From positions 7,254,001-7,318,000 of the forward strand of contig NZ_CP042437.1 in the NCBI RefSeq assembly GCF_007971525.1: a DNA stretch of 64,000 bases, in the 5' to 3' direction. Shown here one piece after another: positions 8,712 through 17,304 of this stretch. The position numbers and the translations under genes are program-made. The notes beneath the pieces are model-generated. The model saw nothing but the letters and a program-made list of their open reading frames with translations, was not told where the DNA came from and did no database searches. Numbering within the stretch: position 1 is the first letter of the stretch; the number at the start of each line of letters is the position of its first letter. The DNA comes from Mucilaginibacter ginsenosidivorax (lineage in GTDB: Bacteria > Bacteroidota > Bacteroidia > Sphingobacteriales > Sphingobacteriaceae).

Positions 8712-9308
8712 ATGAAAATAATCATTGTGGGCGCCAGTGGCACACTTGGCAAACACGTTACCGCAGCTTTAAAAAGCAATCACGAAATAATAACTGCCGG
8801 TTCCAAAAGCGGCGACATACAGGTTGATATCAACTCGCCCGAATCTATCGGAAAATTTTATGAGCAGGCGGGCAAGTTCGACGCCTTGGTAAGCACAACC
8901 GGCCATGGCCATTTTGGGCCGCTAACAGCTATGACGTATGCCGATTTTATGAAAGGGATTAACAGCAAACTTATGGGGCAGGTAAACCTGGTTTTAATGG
9001 GTCAGCATTTTATCAATCCCAAAGGATCTTTTACTTTAACATCGGGTATTTTGAGTGAGGATCCTATCGTATTAGGATCTAATTTAAGTGCGGTAAACGG
9101 TGCGCTTGAAGCTTTTGTAAAAGCAGCTGCTATTGAACTGGAAAACGGTGTACGCATAAATACCATAAGCCCGGGTGTTGTAGAAGATTCGCCCGGTTAT
9201 TTTCCGTACTTCCCCGGCCACATCCCGGTAACTATGGCGCGGGTTGCGCAGGCTTACGTTAAAAGTGTTCTGGGAGCGCAGACCGGGCAAGTGTACAAGG
9301 TTTTTTGA
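8712..9308 (+). CDS. Short SDR-fold protein lacking the catalytic Tyr and Lys
   Basis: A 198-residue short-chain dehydrogenase/reductase-like protein. GASGTLG at residues 7-13 is the nucleotide-binding loop, and NTISPGVVEDSP is the typical SDR C-terminal segment. At the place of the YxxxK active site the sequence reads LSAVNGAL (residues 125-132), so Tyr is Leu125 and Lys is Asn129. The TSG serine remains. This resembles a known group of small SDRs (Lin1944-like) described as lacking the usual active-site residues, so dehydrogenase activity should not be assumed. The start lies 72 bp after the MITE-like element, which may supply or separate promoter sequences. Confidence 0.85.
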   Translation: MKIIIVGASGTLGKHVTAALKSNHEIITAGSKSGDIQVDINSPESIGKFYEQAGKFDALVSTTGHGHFGPLTAMTYADFMKGINSKLMGQVNLVLMGQHFINPKGSFTLTSGILSEDPIVLGSNLSAVNGALEAFVKAAAIELENGVRINTISPGVVEDSPGYFPYFPGHIPVTMARVAQAYVKSVLGAQTGQVYKVF

Positions 9309-9366
9309 TCACTTGTGTTGATTTGACTTTGAAAGCGGCCAAAAACGTTAACCATGCCCCCAAACG

Positions 9367-9960
9367 ATGAAGATACCCAAACAGATACCAACAATTACCG
9401 CAAAAAAAAAGACCGATAATTTACATTATAGGATAGTGACTGCGTTGATGATAGTTTTTGTGCTATATGATATTTTTATAAAACCGAAAACGATAGGGCA
9501 TGATTGCCGATATAGTTTATTTGTTTTGGCTTTGCCTACGCTAACGGGAGTTATTGTCCTCGGTATTTATCGGCGCGCTTTTCTATTGGACGCTTATAGG
9601 GGCGGCAAAGGTTTTTTATCGAAGCTGTTTGTTGTTGGTTTTTACCTGGTTCAGGGTTTACTTTTTTCTTATTTAAGTTTCGGGTTTGTGGCCGATGTTG
9701 CCTGGGATTACCTGAATAAGCAGAAAGCTGCTAACAATCCAACAGAAAAAATATATTGCAAGGTAACCCAATTCTGGACCGGCAAAAAACCAAAGGTGTA
9801 TTTTGAATTTGAAAATAACATTGAAGCTTTGGATATCGGTTATTCAAACCCGTATCGGTATGATAAAGTAAAACCTTCCGATTATAAAATAGAAATTACG
9901 TTAAGTAAGGGGCTTTGGGGATACTATATCGTAAAATCATGGGATGTTATCAAACGCTAA
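9367..9960 (+). CDS. Unknown membrane protein
   Basis: A 197-residue protein I do not recognise. It has hydrophobic segments at about 23-40, 46-68 and 84-112, then a soluble tail of about 85 residues rich in aromatic residues (YFEFENNIEALDIGY, LWGYYIVKSW). The tail looks beta-rich. The gene starts 58 bp after the SDR stop on the same strand, so the two may be co-transcribed. No catalytic motif is visible. Confidence 0.7.
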   Translation: MKIPKQIPTITAKKKTDNLHYRIVTALMIVFVLYDIFIKPKTIGHDCRYSLFVLALPTLTGVIVLGIYRRAFLLDAYRGGKGFLSKLFVVGFYLVQGLLFSYLSFGFVADVAWDYLNKQKAANNPTEKIYCKVTQFWTGKKPKVYFEFENNIEALDIGYSNPYRYDKVKPSDYKIEITLSKGLWGYYIVKSWDVIKR

Positions 9961-10129
9961 CCATTTAAGCAGCTATACGTTAACATACTTTGTTTACACT
10001 GTAATAAGCTTCTTACAAACAGGATACTGGTTTTTACCTGATTTCTTCGATATTTGATGATAGCGGTGCCATAGGCCGCTGTTTAAACCAATTTTCATCT
10101 ACACTATAAAAACAAGTAAACCTAACAGC

Positions 10130-11485
10130 ATGGAAAACTCTCGTCGTACGTTTATAAAACAGGCCGCGATAGCCGGGACAGGTGTATTGATCACTAAAAA
10201 TGCATGGAGTGCCAAAAGCTACAAACGTATTATTGGTGCTAATGACCGCGTTCGGGTGGGTGTTGTCGGCTTTTCCGACAGGCATAAAAGCTCGCACATC
10301 CCCAGCTTTATGAATCATTGTAAAGAACTTAACTTCGAAGTGGTTGGCGTATCCGACATCTGGAAATACCGGCGAGAGGAAGGGGCTGCTACCTGGAAAG
10401 AAAAAATGCAGCATGATGTAAAGGCATACCGCAACAACGAGGAGTTGTATGATAGCAAAACGGTTGATGCGGTATTTATCAGCACCGCCGATTTTCAGCA
10501 TGCCCGCCACGCCATTGAAGCGGTAAAAGCAGGCTGTGACGCCTATGTTGAAAAGCCTTTTGCCGAAACAATGGAGGATAACCGCGCAGCGTTAAAAGCC
10601 GTTAAGGAATCCGGAAAAATAGTGCAGATAGGATCGCAGCGCAGGAGCGGGGATAATTACCACGCTGCCAATGATTTTATCCGCTCGGGCAAGTTTGGCC
10701 CTATTACCATGGTTGAGCTTACCTGGAATGTTAACCAGCCAGGCCGCTGGCGCCGCCCAGAATTGCTGAGTAAGTTAAAAGAGGAAGATACCGATTGGAA
10801 ACGTTTTATTATGAACCGGCCATACGAGGCCTTCGACCCACGCAAATATTTGGAGTATCGTTTGTTTTGGCCCTATTCATCCGGCTTAGCCGGCCAGTGG
10901 ATGAGTCACCAGATTGATACTGTACATTGGTTTACAGGGCTAAAACATCCGCGCAGCGTGGTTGCCAATGGGGGTATTTATATGTGGAAGGATGGCCGCC
11001 GTAACTGGGATACTATTTTGGCTGCCTTTGATTATGGCCCATTGGATGATCCTTCAACCGGTTTCCAGGTAACCTTTGGCTCACGCATGCATAACGGGGA
11101 TGAACACCCCGCCGAGATATACTACTCCAACGGAGGCGAACTGAACCTGATTACCAATAAGGTATCGCCGGATGGCGGACTTACAGAAAAAATGGCCGCA
11201 GCCATGGGCATGAAAGCCAACCTGCTGCCCGAAATCAGCCTTGCAAATACACAGCAGGTTGTGGCATCGGCCAACACCGGCGGCGATGTGCTTACCTCAA
11301 ACCATGTACGCAACTGGATGGAATGCGTGCGCAGCCGTAAGCAGCCCAATGCGCCGGTTGAAGCGGGGTACAGTCACTCTATAGCTAATATCATGACCAA
11401 TGCCGCCGTACACACGGGTGTTAAGGCCACGTTTGATGAAAGCACCCAGGAAGTAATGACAAATGGTAAGGTTTTTAAATATTGA
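10130..11485 (+). CDS. Tat-exported Gfo/Idh/MocA-family oxidoreductase (first copy)
   Basis: A 451-residue protein with the Tat signal SRRTFIKQ (Arg5-Arg6), then a hydrophobic stretch, then the Rossmann domain starting VRVGVVGFSDR. The family EKP motif is at 141-143 (VEKPFAE), and SHQIDTVHW carries the usual His/Asp of the C-terminal domain. Family members oxidise or reduce sugar hydroxyls with NAD(P), and exported ones hold the cofactor tightly. The DUF6807 gene begins 12 bp downstream, so the two form a unit. Unlike the second Gfo/Idh/MocA gene at 13678, this one has no DGxTGAT motif. Substrate unknown; glycoside keto-derivatives are plausible from related Bacteroidota systems. Confidence 0.88.
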   Translation: MENSRRTFIKQAAIAGTGVLITKNAWSAKSYKRIIGANDRVRVGVVGFSDRHKSSHIPSFMNHCKELNFEVVGVSDIWKYRREEGAATWKEKMQHDVKAYRNNEELYDSKTVDAVFISTADFQHARHAIEAVKAGCDAYVEKPFAETMEDNRAALKAVKESGKIVQIGSQRRSGDNYHAANDFIRSGKFGPITMVELTWNVNQPGRWRRPELLSKLKEEDTDWKRFIMNRPYEAFDPRKYLEYRLFWPYSSGLAGQWMSHQIDTVHWFTGLKHPRSVVANGGIYMWKDGRRNWDTILAAFDYGPLDDPSTGFQVTFGSRMHNGDEHPAEIYYSNGGELNLITNKVSPDGGLTEKMAAAMGMKANLLPEISLANTQQVVASANTGGDVLTSNHVRNWMECVRSRKQPNAPVEAGYSHSIANIMTNAAVHTGVKATFDESTQEVMTNGKVFKY

Positions 11486-11497
11486 CCAGCAATTACC

Positions 11498-12538
11498 ATG
11501 AAAAGCTTTAAAAAAACAAGTTTAATAATAGTCTCAATAGCCTTTGCCGCAAGCGCGGCCGCCCAAAAAAGCGAACAGGTAAAGGTTGTTGCGTCAAAAA
11601 ATGAGCGTAAGGTAGATGTGTTTATCGGCGGTAAGCCGTTTACAAGTTTCCTGTACCCCGATAGCCTAGAAAAACCGGTGCTATATCCCTTGCGTGCAGC
11701 AAATGGCACTGTTGTAACCCGTGGTTTCCCGCTGGATCCTAAACCAGGCGACCCAACAGATCATCCGCATCATATTGGCCTTTGGTTTAATTTTGAAAAC
11801 CTGAATGGGCTTGATTTTTGGAATAACTCTTACGCCATCCATCAAGACAAAAAGAATTTGTATGGCTGGATCCGTACCGACAAGGTGTTGGAAACCAAAA
11901 GCGGTGCAACCGGCGTATTAGCATACCATGCAAACTGGACAAACCAACAAAAAGACGTTATTTTAGAAGAAACCACAAGGTTTGAATTCAGCGGGACAGG
12001 TAACCAGCGCATCGTTGATCGTATTACAACTTTAAAGGCTGTAGTAGACGCAACTTTTACGGATGCTAAAGACGGCCTGCTTGGCTTGCGGCTGGCACAT
12101 GACCTGCAAATGCCCGCCACCGAAGACCAAAAATTTACCGACGACAAAGGCAACGTAACCATAGTGAAGGCTGGTACCGATAAGGTAGCCAATGGAAATT
12201 ATCTGACCAGCGCCGGCAAAACCGGCAACGATGCCTGGAGCACACGCGGTGTATGGTGCAAAGTTTACGGTAAAATGGGGGCCGATTCGGTAAGTATTGC
12301 CATTATAGATCATCCTCAAAACCCCAATTATCCTACTTTTTGGCATGCGAGGGGCTATGGGTTATTTGCCGCGAATCCCCTGGGCGAAAAGATTTTTACC
12401 AATGGTAAATCGGCAAAAAATTTGCATCTGAATAAAGGGGAGTCGGTGACTTTTAGGTATAGGATTGTGATTGAGAATGGCGGGCAGACTATCGGTGCAA
12501 AAGAGCTTGATATGATAGCCGAGAAATTTTCGAAATAA
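11498..12538 (+). CDS. Secreted DUF6807 / PmoA-like family protein
   Basis: A 346-residue protein with a signal peptide ending near AASAAAQ. Recognisable family features are DHPHHIGLWFNFENLNG, the LDFWNN segment, and the late IAIIDHPQNPNYPTFWHARGYGLF block followed by NPLGEKIF. The family is annotated as PmoA-like, but function is not established; it is often next to Gfo/Idh/MocA genes in Bacteroidota, as here. The several histidines in DHPHHIG could bind metal; this is inference. The protein is probably periplasmic and may act on the same sugar as its neighbour. Confidence 0.8.
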   Translation: MKSFKKTSLIIVSIAFAASAAAQKSEQVKVVASKNERKVDVFIGGKPFTSFLYPDSLEKPVLYPLRAANGTVVTRGFPLDPKPGDPTDHPHHIGLWFNFENLNGLDFWNNSYAIHQDKKNLYGWIRTDKVLETKSGATGVLAYHANWTNQQKDVILEETTRFEFSGTGNQRIVDRITTLKAVVDATFTDAKDGLLGLRLAHDLQMPATEDQKFTDDKGNVTIVKAGTDKVANGNYLTSAGKTGNDAWSTRGVWCKVYGKMGADSVSIAIIDHPQNPNYPTFWHARGYGLFAANPLGEKIFTNGKSAKNLHLNKGESVTFRYRIVIENGGQTIGAKELDMIAEKFSK

Positions 12539-12618
12539 TTTATTCAAAGAAGGAAAGAAAAATTCTCGATCGGTAAGTTATTGATTGAATTGGTTTGCGG
12601 ATAAAACACATTGGTTCC

Positions 12619-12651
12619 TTCGTAACGGCTTTACCGGAATTTTTAACTTTG
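12619..12651 (+). promoter_or_regulatory. Predicted apbE promoter
   Basis: TAACTTTG at 12644-12651 fits the TAnnTTTG -7 element, with TTCG at 12619-12622 as a one-mismatch -33 element at a 21-bp spacer. The expected transcript start is only a few bases before the ATG at 12661, so the mRNA would be nearly leaderless. This rules out the in-frame TTG at 12595 as the start codon. Confidence 0.4.
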
Positions 12652-12660
12652 CCCGCACCT

Positions 12661-13677
12661 ATGAAAAATAATTGGCTACCTGGTATTGTTGTTTTGGCGT
12701 TGCTGTGTTGTGCTTTCGGGAAACAACCATCGTTGCGCCTTTTTGCGATAAAAGGTTATGCCCAGGGTACTACCTACAGCATTGTTTATTATGCAGCTGA
12801 TAGTCTGGTTAGCCAGCAGCAAACGGACAGTTTGTTGCAACGGTTTGATAAATCGGTATCGCTTTACCTGCCTCAATCACTTATCTGCAGGTTTAACCGC
12901 TCGCCAAAAGGCATCCGTGTGGATGATATTTTTCGTGTGCTGGTTAGCCGCGCCCTGCAGATAAGTCACGCTACCGGCGGGCTGGTAGACCCCACAGTAA
13001 AACCGCTGGTTGACGCCTGGGGCTTCGGCGTTTTTAAAGCCGACCACGAACCCGGTAGGGAAGATGTGAAAAAAATGCTGCGCCAGGTGGGTGCAAATAA
13101 AATAAGGCTGAAAGGGAATTTTTTATATAAGACGGTGCCCGGTGTACAACTGGATTTGAATGGTATAGCCCAGGGGTATTCGGTTGATCTGCTGGCCGAT
13201 TTGCTGGAGCGGCATCATATTCACGACTATTTGATTGAACTGGGTGGCGAACTGCGCATTAAAGGCCATAAACCCGGCAATGAGCCATTCCGGGTTGGCA
13301 TTGAGGGAATCAGCGGCGATGACCTGGACCCTGCGCCCATGCGACAGGTGATTGAGCCGGGCGACGGTGCCATCACCACTTCGGGCAATTACCGCAAACA
13401 CCATGAGTCCGGGGGCAAACAAGTATCGCACCTGATGGATCCGCTCACGGGTTATCCTGTACAAAACGAAATGATAAGTGTGACGGTGTACGCCAGGGAC
13501 GCAATCACCGCCGATGGGTATGATAATGGTTTTATGGCCATGGGTTTGCAGCGCAGCCTGGCTTTTTTAGCAAAACGGAAAGATATGGGCGCTTACATGG
13601 TTTACCGGCGACCCGATGGTCGTATCGCAGATACTGTAAGTGCTTTTTTTAAGGGATATCAACACAAAACTGAATAG
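12661..13677 (+). CDS. apbE: ApbE FAD:protein FMN transferase, probable lipoprotein
   Basis: A 338-residue ApbE-family enzyme that moves FMN from FAD to a Thr or Ser of an extracytoplasmic target through a phosphoester bond. Visible motifs are DLNGIAQGYSVDLL, ELGGELRIKG, AITTSGNYRKHH and SHLMDPLTGYPV, including the late Asp and TSG used for metal and substrate binding. The N-terminus MKNNWLPGIVVLALLCC suggests a lipobox cysteine, so it acts on the outer face of the inner membrane. Its stop codon is followed at once by the ATG of the second Gfo/Idh/MocA gene (TAGATG), a very tight coupling. No FMN_bind, Nqr or Rnf gene, the usual targets, is in the window. Confidence 0.93.
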   Translation: MKNNWLPGIVVLALLCCAFGKQPSLRLFAIKGYAQGTTYSIVYYAADSLVSQQQTDSLLQRFDKSVSLYLPQSLICRFNRSPKGIRVDDIFRVLVSRALQISHATGGLVDPTVKPLVDAWGFGVFKADHEPGREDVKKMLRQVGANKIRLKGNFLYKTVPGVQLDLNGIAQGYSVDLLADLLERHHIHDYLIELGGELRIKGHKPGNEPFRVGIEGISGDDLDPAPMRQVIEPGDGAITTSGNYRKHHESGGKQVSHLMDPLTGYPVQNEMISVTVYARDAITADGYDNGFMAMGLQRSLAFLAKRKDMGAYMVYRRPDGRIADTVSAFFKGYQHKTE

Positions 13678-14877
13678 ATGGAAAGAAGAACGTTCCTGAA
13701 AAATACCGGCCTGCTGAGCGGCGGGCTGTTGATTGGAAATAAACTGAGTGCTTTGCAGCCCGCCGGGGAGCCCATTAAAATAGCAGTGATAGGTTGCGGA
13801 GATCGCGGTACCGGCATTATGAATATCCTTAACGGAATGCCTGATCAATTCCGGGTAACCGCTTTGTGCGATGTGCTCGATTTCAGGCTGACGGCTGCAC
13901 AAAAGCTGGTTAAAACCGGTACCGTAAAAACTTATGTCGATTACAAAAAGCTGTTAGATGATAAAGAGGTAGATGCGGTTATTGTAGCCGTGCCTTTATA
14001 CCTGCATTACCCGATAGCAGCAGATGTGATCCGTTCCGGCAGGCATTTATACCTGGAAAAAACGATGACCTATACCATTGATCAGGCGCTGGAGCTGGTG
14101 AGCCTGATGCATGGCCGCAATGAACAGGTTTTGCAGGTTGGGCACCAATACCGCTATTCGCCCTTATATTACCGGGTGAAGGAGATGATCCAGAAGGGAT
14201 ACCTCGGCAAAGTGACCCAGGTAGATTGCCGGTGGGACCGCAATGGCAACTGGCGGCGCCCGGTACCCAACCCGGCACTGGAGCGGGCCATTAACTGGCG
14301 CATGTACCGGGAATATTCGGGCGGGCTGGTAGCCGAATTACTTTCTCACCAGATAGATTTTATCAACTGGGCCTTTGATACCCATCCGCAGGAGTTTTTT
14401 GCAACAGGAGGGATTGATGTTTTTAAAGACGGCCGCGAAACCTACGATAATGTACAGCTTATGCTGCGCTACCCTGACCAGGGTATGATAGGTAATTTCG
14501 GGGCGATGTGCGGTAATGCACATGATGGGTATCTTTTTAAGATCAAGGGTACACTGGGTACCGTATCTCTGCTCACAGACCAGGGAATGTTTTACCCGGA
14601 AAAAAAGCTCCTTAGTGAAAAGGGAACGGTTGACGGCGTTACTGGTGCAACACGCATCGTCTGGAACAAAGAAGGAGGGACGTCCATTTTACCCGAACCC
14701 ACGAAGGATGGAACCTGGTACGCATTTAATGATTTTTATCAAAAAATTAAGCGTAAAGAGTTACCCGACAGTAATGTATTCACCGGTGCCCGTACCGCCA
14801 TCAGCGTGCACCTGGCCAACCAGGCATTGTACAGTCAGAAGGTTTGTAGCTGGGATAGTAATTACAAAATTGGATGA
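13678..14877 (+). CDS. Tat-exported Gfo/Idh/MocA oxidoreductase with flavinylation-like motif
   Basis: A 399-residue protein with a Tat signal ERRTFLKN, then a Rossmann domain (KIAVIGCGDRG). The EKP motif reads EKT at 127-129, keeping the lysine, and SHQIDFINW holds the His/Asp. Residues 319-325 read DGVTGAT, which fits the D-G-x-[S/T]-G-A-[T/S] consensus that ApbE modifies on its target threonine or serine; Thr325 would be the acceptor. The gene starts directly at the apbE stop codon and overlaps the GH43 start by 4 bp, so the three form one operon. Flavinylation of this protein family is my inference. Without it, this is an ordinary exported sugar oxidoreductase. Confidence 0.88.
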   Translation: MERRTFLKNTGLLSGGLLIGNKLSALQPAGEPIKIAVIGCGDRGTGIMNILNGMPDQFRVTALCDVLDFRLTAAQKLVKTGTVKTYVDYKKLLDDKEVDAVIVAVPLYLHYPIAADVIRSGRHLYLEKTMTYTIDQALELVSLMHGRNEQVLQVGHQYRYSPLYYRVKEMIQKGYLGKVTQVDCRWDRNGNWRRPVPNPALERAINWRMYREYSGGLVAELLSHQIDFINWAFDTHPQEFFATGGIDVFKDGRETYDNVQLMLRYPDQGMIGNFGAMCGNAHDGYLFKIKGTLGTVSLLTDQGMFYPEKKLLSEKGTVDGVTGATRIVWNKEGGTSILPEPTKDGTWYAFNDFYQKIKRKELPDSNVFTGARTAISVHLANQALYSQKVCSWDSNYKIG

Positions 14878-15818
14878 GCATGAAAAAGCAACTGCTCATG
14901 TTTTTGCTGATGACAGCAGTCAGTGCCGCTAACGCGCAAAGTCGGATGGATACGATCAGGCTGGCCGACCCAACTATATTTTATGACAACCGCACCTATT
15001 ATCTTTATGGTACGGGCAGCCCGGATGGTTTTGCGGTTTACACATCAAATGACCTCGAAAATTGGAAGCGAGAGGATAAACCAGCTTTGTTAAAGAGTGA
15101 TAGTTATGGTTTGAAAAGCTTCTGGGCTCCGCAAGTATTTAAGTATCGCGGCAAATATTATATGGCGTACGCCGCCGATGAGCATATTGCCATCGCGGTG
15201 AGCGACAGTCCACTTGGGCCTTTTACACAACGCGTACATCAACCGATCACAGAACCTGGGAAGCAGATCGATCCGTTTATTTTTAAAGATGCCGATGGAA
15301 AGTTGTACCTCTATCATGTCCGGTTAGATAAGGGTAACCGTATCTATGTGGCACGGTTGAAGGATGACTTGAGCGATATTGACAGTTCGACGCTGATGGA
15401 GTGTATCCATGCTGATCAAGGCTGGGAAAATACTGCAGCTTCCGGCTGGCCTGTGGCGGAAGGACCGACGGTAACCAAAATCAATAACCTATATTACTTA
15501 TTTTATTCTGCTAACGATTTCAGGAACATTGATTACGCGGTGGGATATGCTACGTCTGCCAGTCCAACCGGGCCATGGACTAAATATATGGGAAACCCGA
15601 TACTGAGCAGGAAAAATACCGGGCAGAATGGCAGCGGGCACGGCGACTTATTTACCACAAAAAACGGCGAGCTGTTTTATGTTTTTCATACCCACAGTTC
15701 AGAAAACGGTGTTGGTCAGCGAAAAACAGCAGTCGTCAAATTGTCCAATCTCGGGCAAAACCCCGCTGTTATTTCCGTAGTGCCCGGTACTTTCCATTAC
15801 CTACAAATTAAAAATTGA
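14874..15818 (+). CDS. Secreted GH43-like five-bladed propeller glycosidase
   Basis: A 314-residue protein with a signal peptide (MKKQLLMFLLMTAVSAANAQ). The three acidic residues of GH43 are placed as expected: Asp32 (LADPTIF, base), Asp133 (QIDPFIF, pKa modulator) and Glu196 (VAEGPTV, acid). Repeats with SFWAPQVFKYRGKYYMAY and YATSASPTGPW are typical blade segments. Family members cleave arabinofuranosides, xylosides or galactans. The start overlaps the upstream oxidoreductase stop (ATGA); a second ATG two codons in would remove the overlap. The pairing suggests the oxidoreductase acts on the same glycan or its released sugar. Confidence 0.87.
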   Translation: MSMKKQLLMFLLMTAVSAANAQSRMDTIRLADPTIFYDNRTYYLYGTGSPDGFAVYTSNDLENWKREDKPALLKSDSYGLKSFWAPQVFKYRGKYYMAYAADEHIAIAVSDSPLGPFTQRVHQPITEPGKQIDPFIFKDADGKLYLYHVRLDKGNRIYVARLKDDLSDIDSSTLMECIHADQGWENTAASGWPVAEGPTVTKINNLYYLFYSANDFRNIDYAVGYATSASPTGPWTKYMGNPILSRKNTGQNGSGHGDLFTTKNGELFYVFHTHSSENGVGQRKTAVVKLSNLGQNPAVISVVPGTFHYLQIKN

Positions 15819-15890
15819 TTTTTGTGCAGGTCCAGCAATGTTTTTTTATTGGCTAAAAAGGTTTGTAAGTTTGATTAACAACACGATATA

Positions 15891-15962
15891 AACCCTTCGT
15901 TTAAAAATAAAATGCTCCGTAATTTGGAGACATCGTGATGACTGAAAAGAACGGGTTTTTTT
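15891..15962 (+). promoter_or_regulatory. Hairpin with U-tract in the glycerate kinase leader
   Basis: AACCCTTCGTTT at 15891-15902 pairs with AAAGAACGGGTT ending at 15957 (11 pairs, two single-base bulges). Inside is a second hairpin, CTCC (15915-15918) with GGAG (15926-15929). Seven Ts follow (15956-15962). The next gene starts only 16 bp later, leaving no room for a promoter between. It is either the GH43 operon terminator read through, or an attenuator in the glycerate kinase mRNA leader. Confidence 0.5.
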
Positions 15963-15978
15963 ACGTGACAAATGTTTT

Positions 15979-17301
15979 ATGATTGAAGAAAAGCATGCGA
16001 TTCAAATTTTCAGATCAGCTGTATCGGCGGTACAGCCGGGGCATCTGTTACGGCAACACTTATCTGTAAGTAAGGATTCGTTGACTATCGGAGGCGTGGC
16101 CTTTCCCAAAACAACCATCAATCATATTTATGTGGTTGGAGCCGGAAAAGCTGCAGCAGCAATGGCCGTAGAAGCCGAAATGATTTTGGGCGGGTACATT
16201 AGCGAGGGTTTGGTCACAACCAAATATGGTCATGCCTTGCCCACTTCTACAATAAGAATTATTGAAGGGGCGCATCCCGTGCCGGATGAAAATTGTGTTG
16301 ACGCCGTTACTCAAACCATAAAACTGCTTAAAAAAGCAACAAAAAACGACATAGTAATTTGCCTGTTAAGTGGCGGTGCATCGGCCCTATGGTGCGATTT
16401 ACCGCCGGGAGCTACCCTGCAGGAGGTGCAAGCAACGTTTGACCGGTTGATAAAATCAGGAGCCGCTATTCATGAAATTAATACGGTTCGTAAACATCTG
16501 TCCAACTTTAAAGGCGGTCAACTTGTACGAGCTTGCAACGGAGCCTCAGTTTTTTCATTCATTATAAGTGATGTGCCGGGAGATGACCTGGAGACAATTG
16601 CCAGCGGGCCCACCGTTCCGGATGCTTCAACCTTTGAGGATGCAGAAACTATCCTTCAAAAGTATAACCTATTATCCGTATTACCACAAAGCATCAGCCG
16701 GCATATTAAGGATGGCATTAAAGGAACAATTAAGGATACGCCTAAGCCAGGAGACCCACTTTTTGATAATACTGTCAACCGGATTATCGGCAATAATAAA
16801 ATGGCTGTTCTGGAAGCGGCCAATATGGCAAAAAAATTAGGATATCATGTACACATAGTAGATCATTTGATAACCCGAGATGCAGAGACGGAAGCAAAAA
16901 TACTGGTGGATATGGCCCGTCAATATAAAGCCCCAAAACCGGTTTGTATAATACAAGGCGGCGAAACAACCGTCAAAGTAACGGGCACAGGAAAAGGTGG
17001 CCGCAATCAGCACTTTACATTGGCTGCGTTAAGTGAGTTGAATAAGCTGCGCCAACAAAATATTTCTGATGAAATTACCATTTTAAGCGGGGGCACCGAT
17101 GGAACAGATGGGCCAACCGATGCAACCGGAGCAGTTGTGGACAATGATACTTTAAACCTGGTTTTGCACCGTGGATTGCTGATAGAAGAATATTTGAAGA
17201 AACATGATGCGTACCATTTCTTTAAACAAACAAATGGCTTAATCATAACCGGGCCAACGCAAACCAATGTAATGGATATTATGATAGCCATAGTAAAATA
17301 A
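15979..17301 (+). CDS. Glycerate 2-kinase (DUF4147 / MOFRL family)
   Basis: A 440-residue enzyme phosphorylating D-glycerate to 2-phosphoglycerate, entering lower glycolysis. The N-terminal DUF4147 domain has VGAGKAAAAMA near residue 51 and CLLSGGASALW. The C-terminal MOFRL domain has IQGGETTVKVTGTGKGGRNQ and LSGGTDGTDGPTDATGA. Older annotation calls such proteins hydroxypyruvate reductase. The length matches the family. The transporter gene follows 3 bp downstream, making a two-gene uptake-and-kinase unit. The hairpin and U-tract in its leader may control expression. Glycerate could come from breakdown of sugar acids made by the oxidoreductases upstream; this is inference. Confidence 0.92.
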   Translation: MIEEKHAIQIFRSAVSAVQPGHLLRQHLSVSKDSLTIGGVAFPKTTINHIYVVGAGKAAAAMAVEAEMILGGYISEGLVTTKYGHALPTSTIRIIEGAHPVPDENCVDAVTQTIKLLKKATKNDIVICLLSGGASALWCDLPPGATLQEVQATFDRLIKSGAAIHEINTVRKHLSNFKGGQLVRACNGASVFSFIISDVPGDDLETIASGPTVPDASTFEDAETILQKYNLLSVLPQSISRHIKDGIKGTIKDTPKPGDPLFDNTVNRIIGNNKMAVLEAANMAKKLGYHVHIVDHLITRDAETEAKILVDMARQYKAPKPVCIIQGGETTVKVTGTGKGGRNQHFTLAALSELNKLRQQNISDEITILSGGTDGTDGPTDATGAVVDNDTLNLVLHRGLLIEEYLKKHDAYHFFKQTNGLIITGPTQTNVMDIMIAIVK

Positions 17302-17304
17302 AGC

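Noticed and set aside
11842..12192. Long minus-strand frames opposite the DUF6807 gene and other well-supported genes
   Set aside because: They mirror the codon pattern of the real gene on the other strand and encode no recognisable domain.
12595..12660. Upstream TTG start for apbE
   Set aside because: It precedes the predicted promoter and would place the lipoprotein signal about 22 residues inside.
17101..17140. DATGAV in glycerate kinase as a second flavinylation motif
   Set aside because: The last residue is Val rather than Thr or Ser, and the protein is cytosolic.
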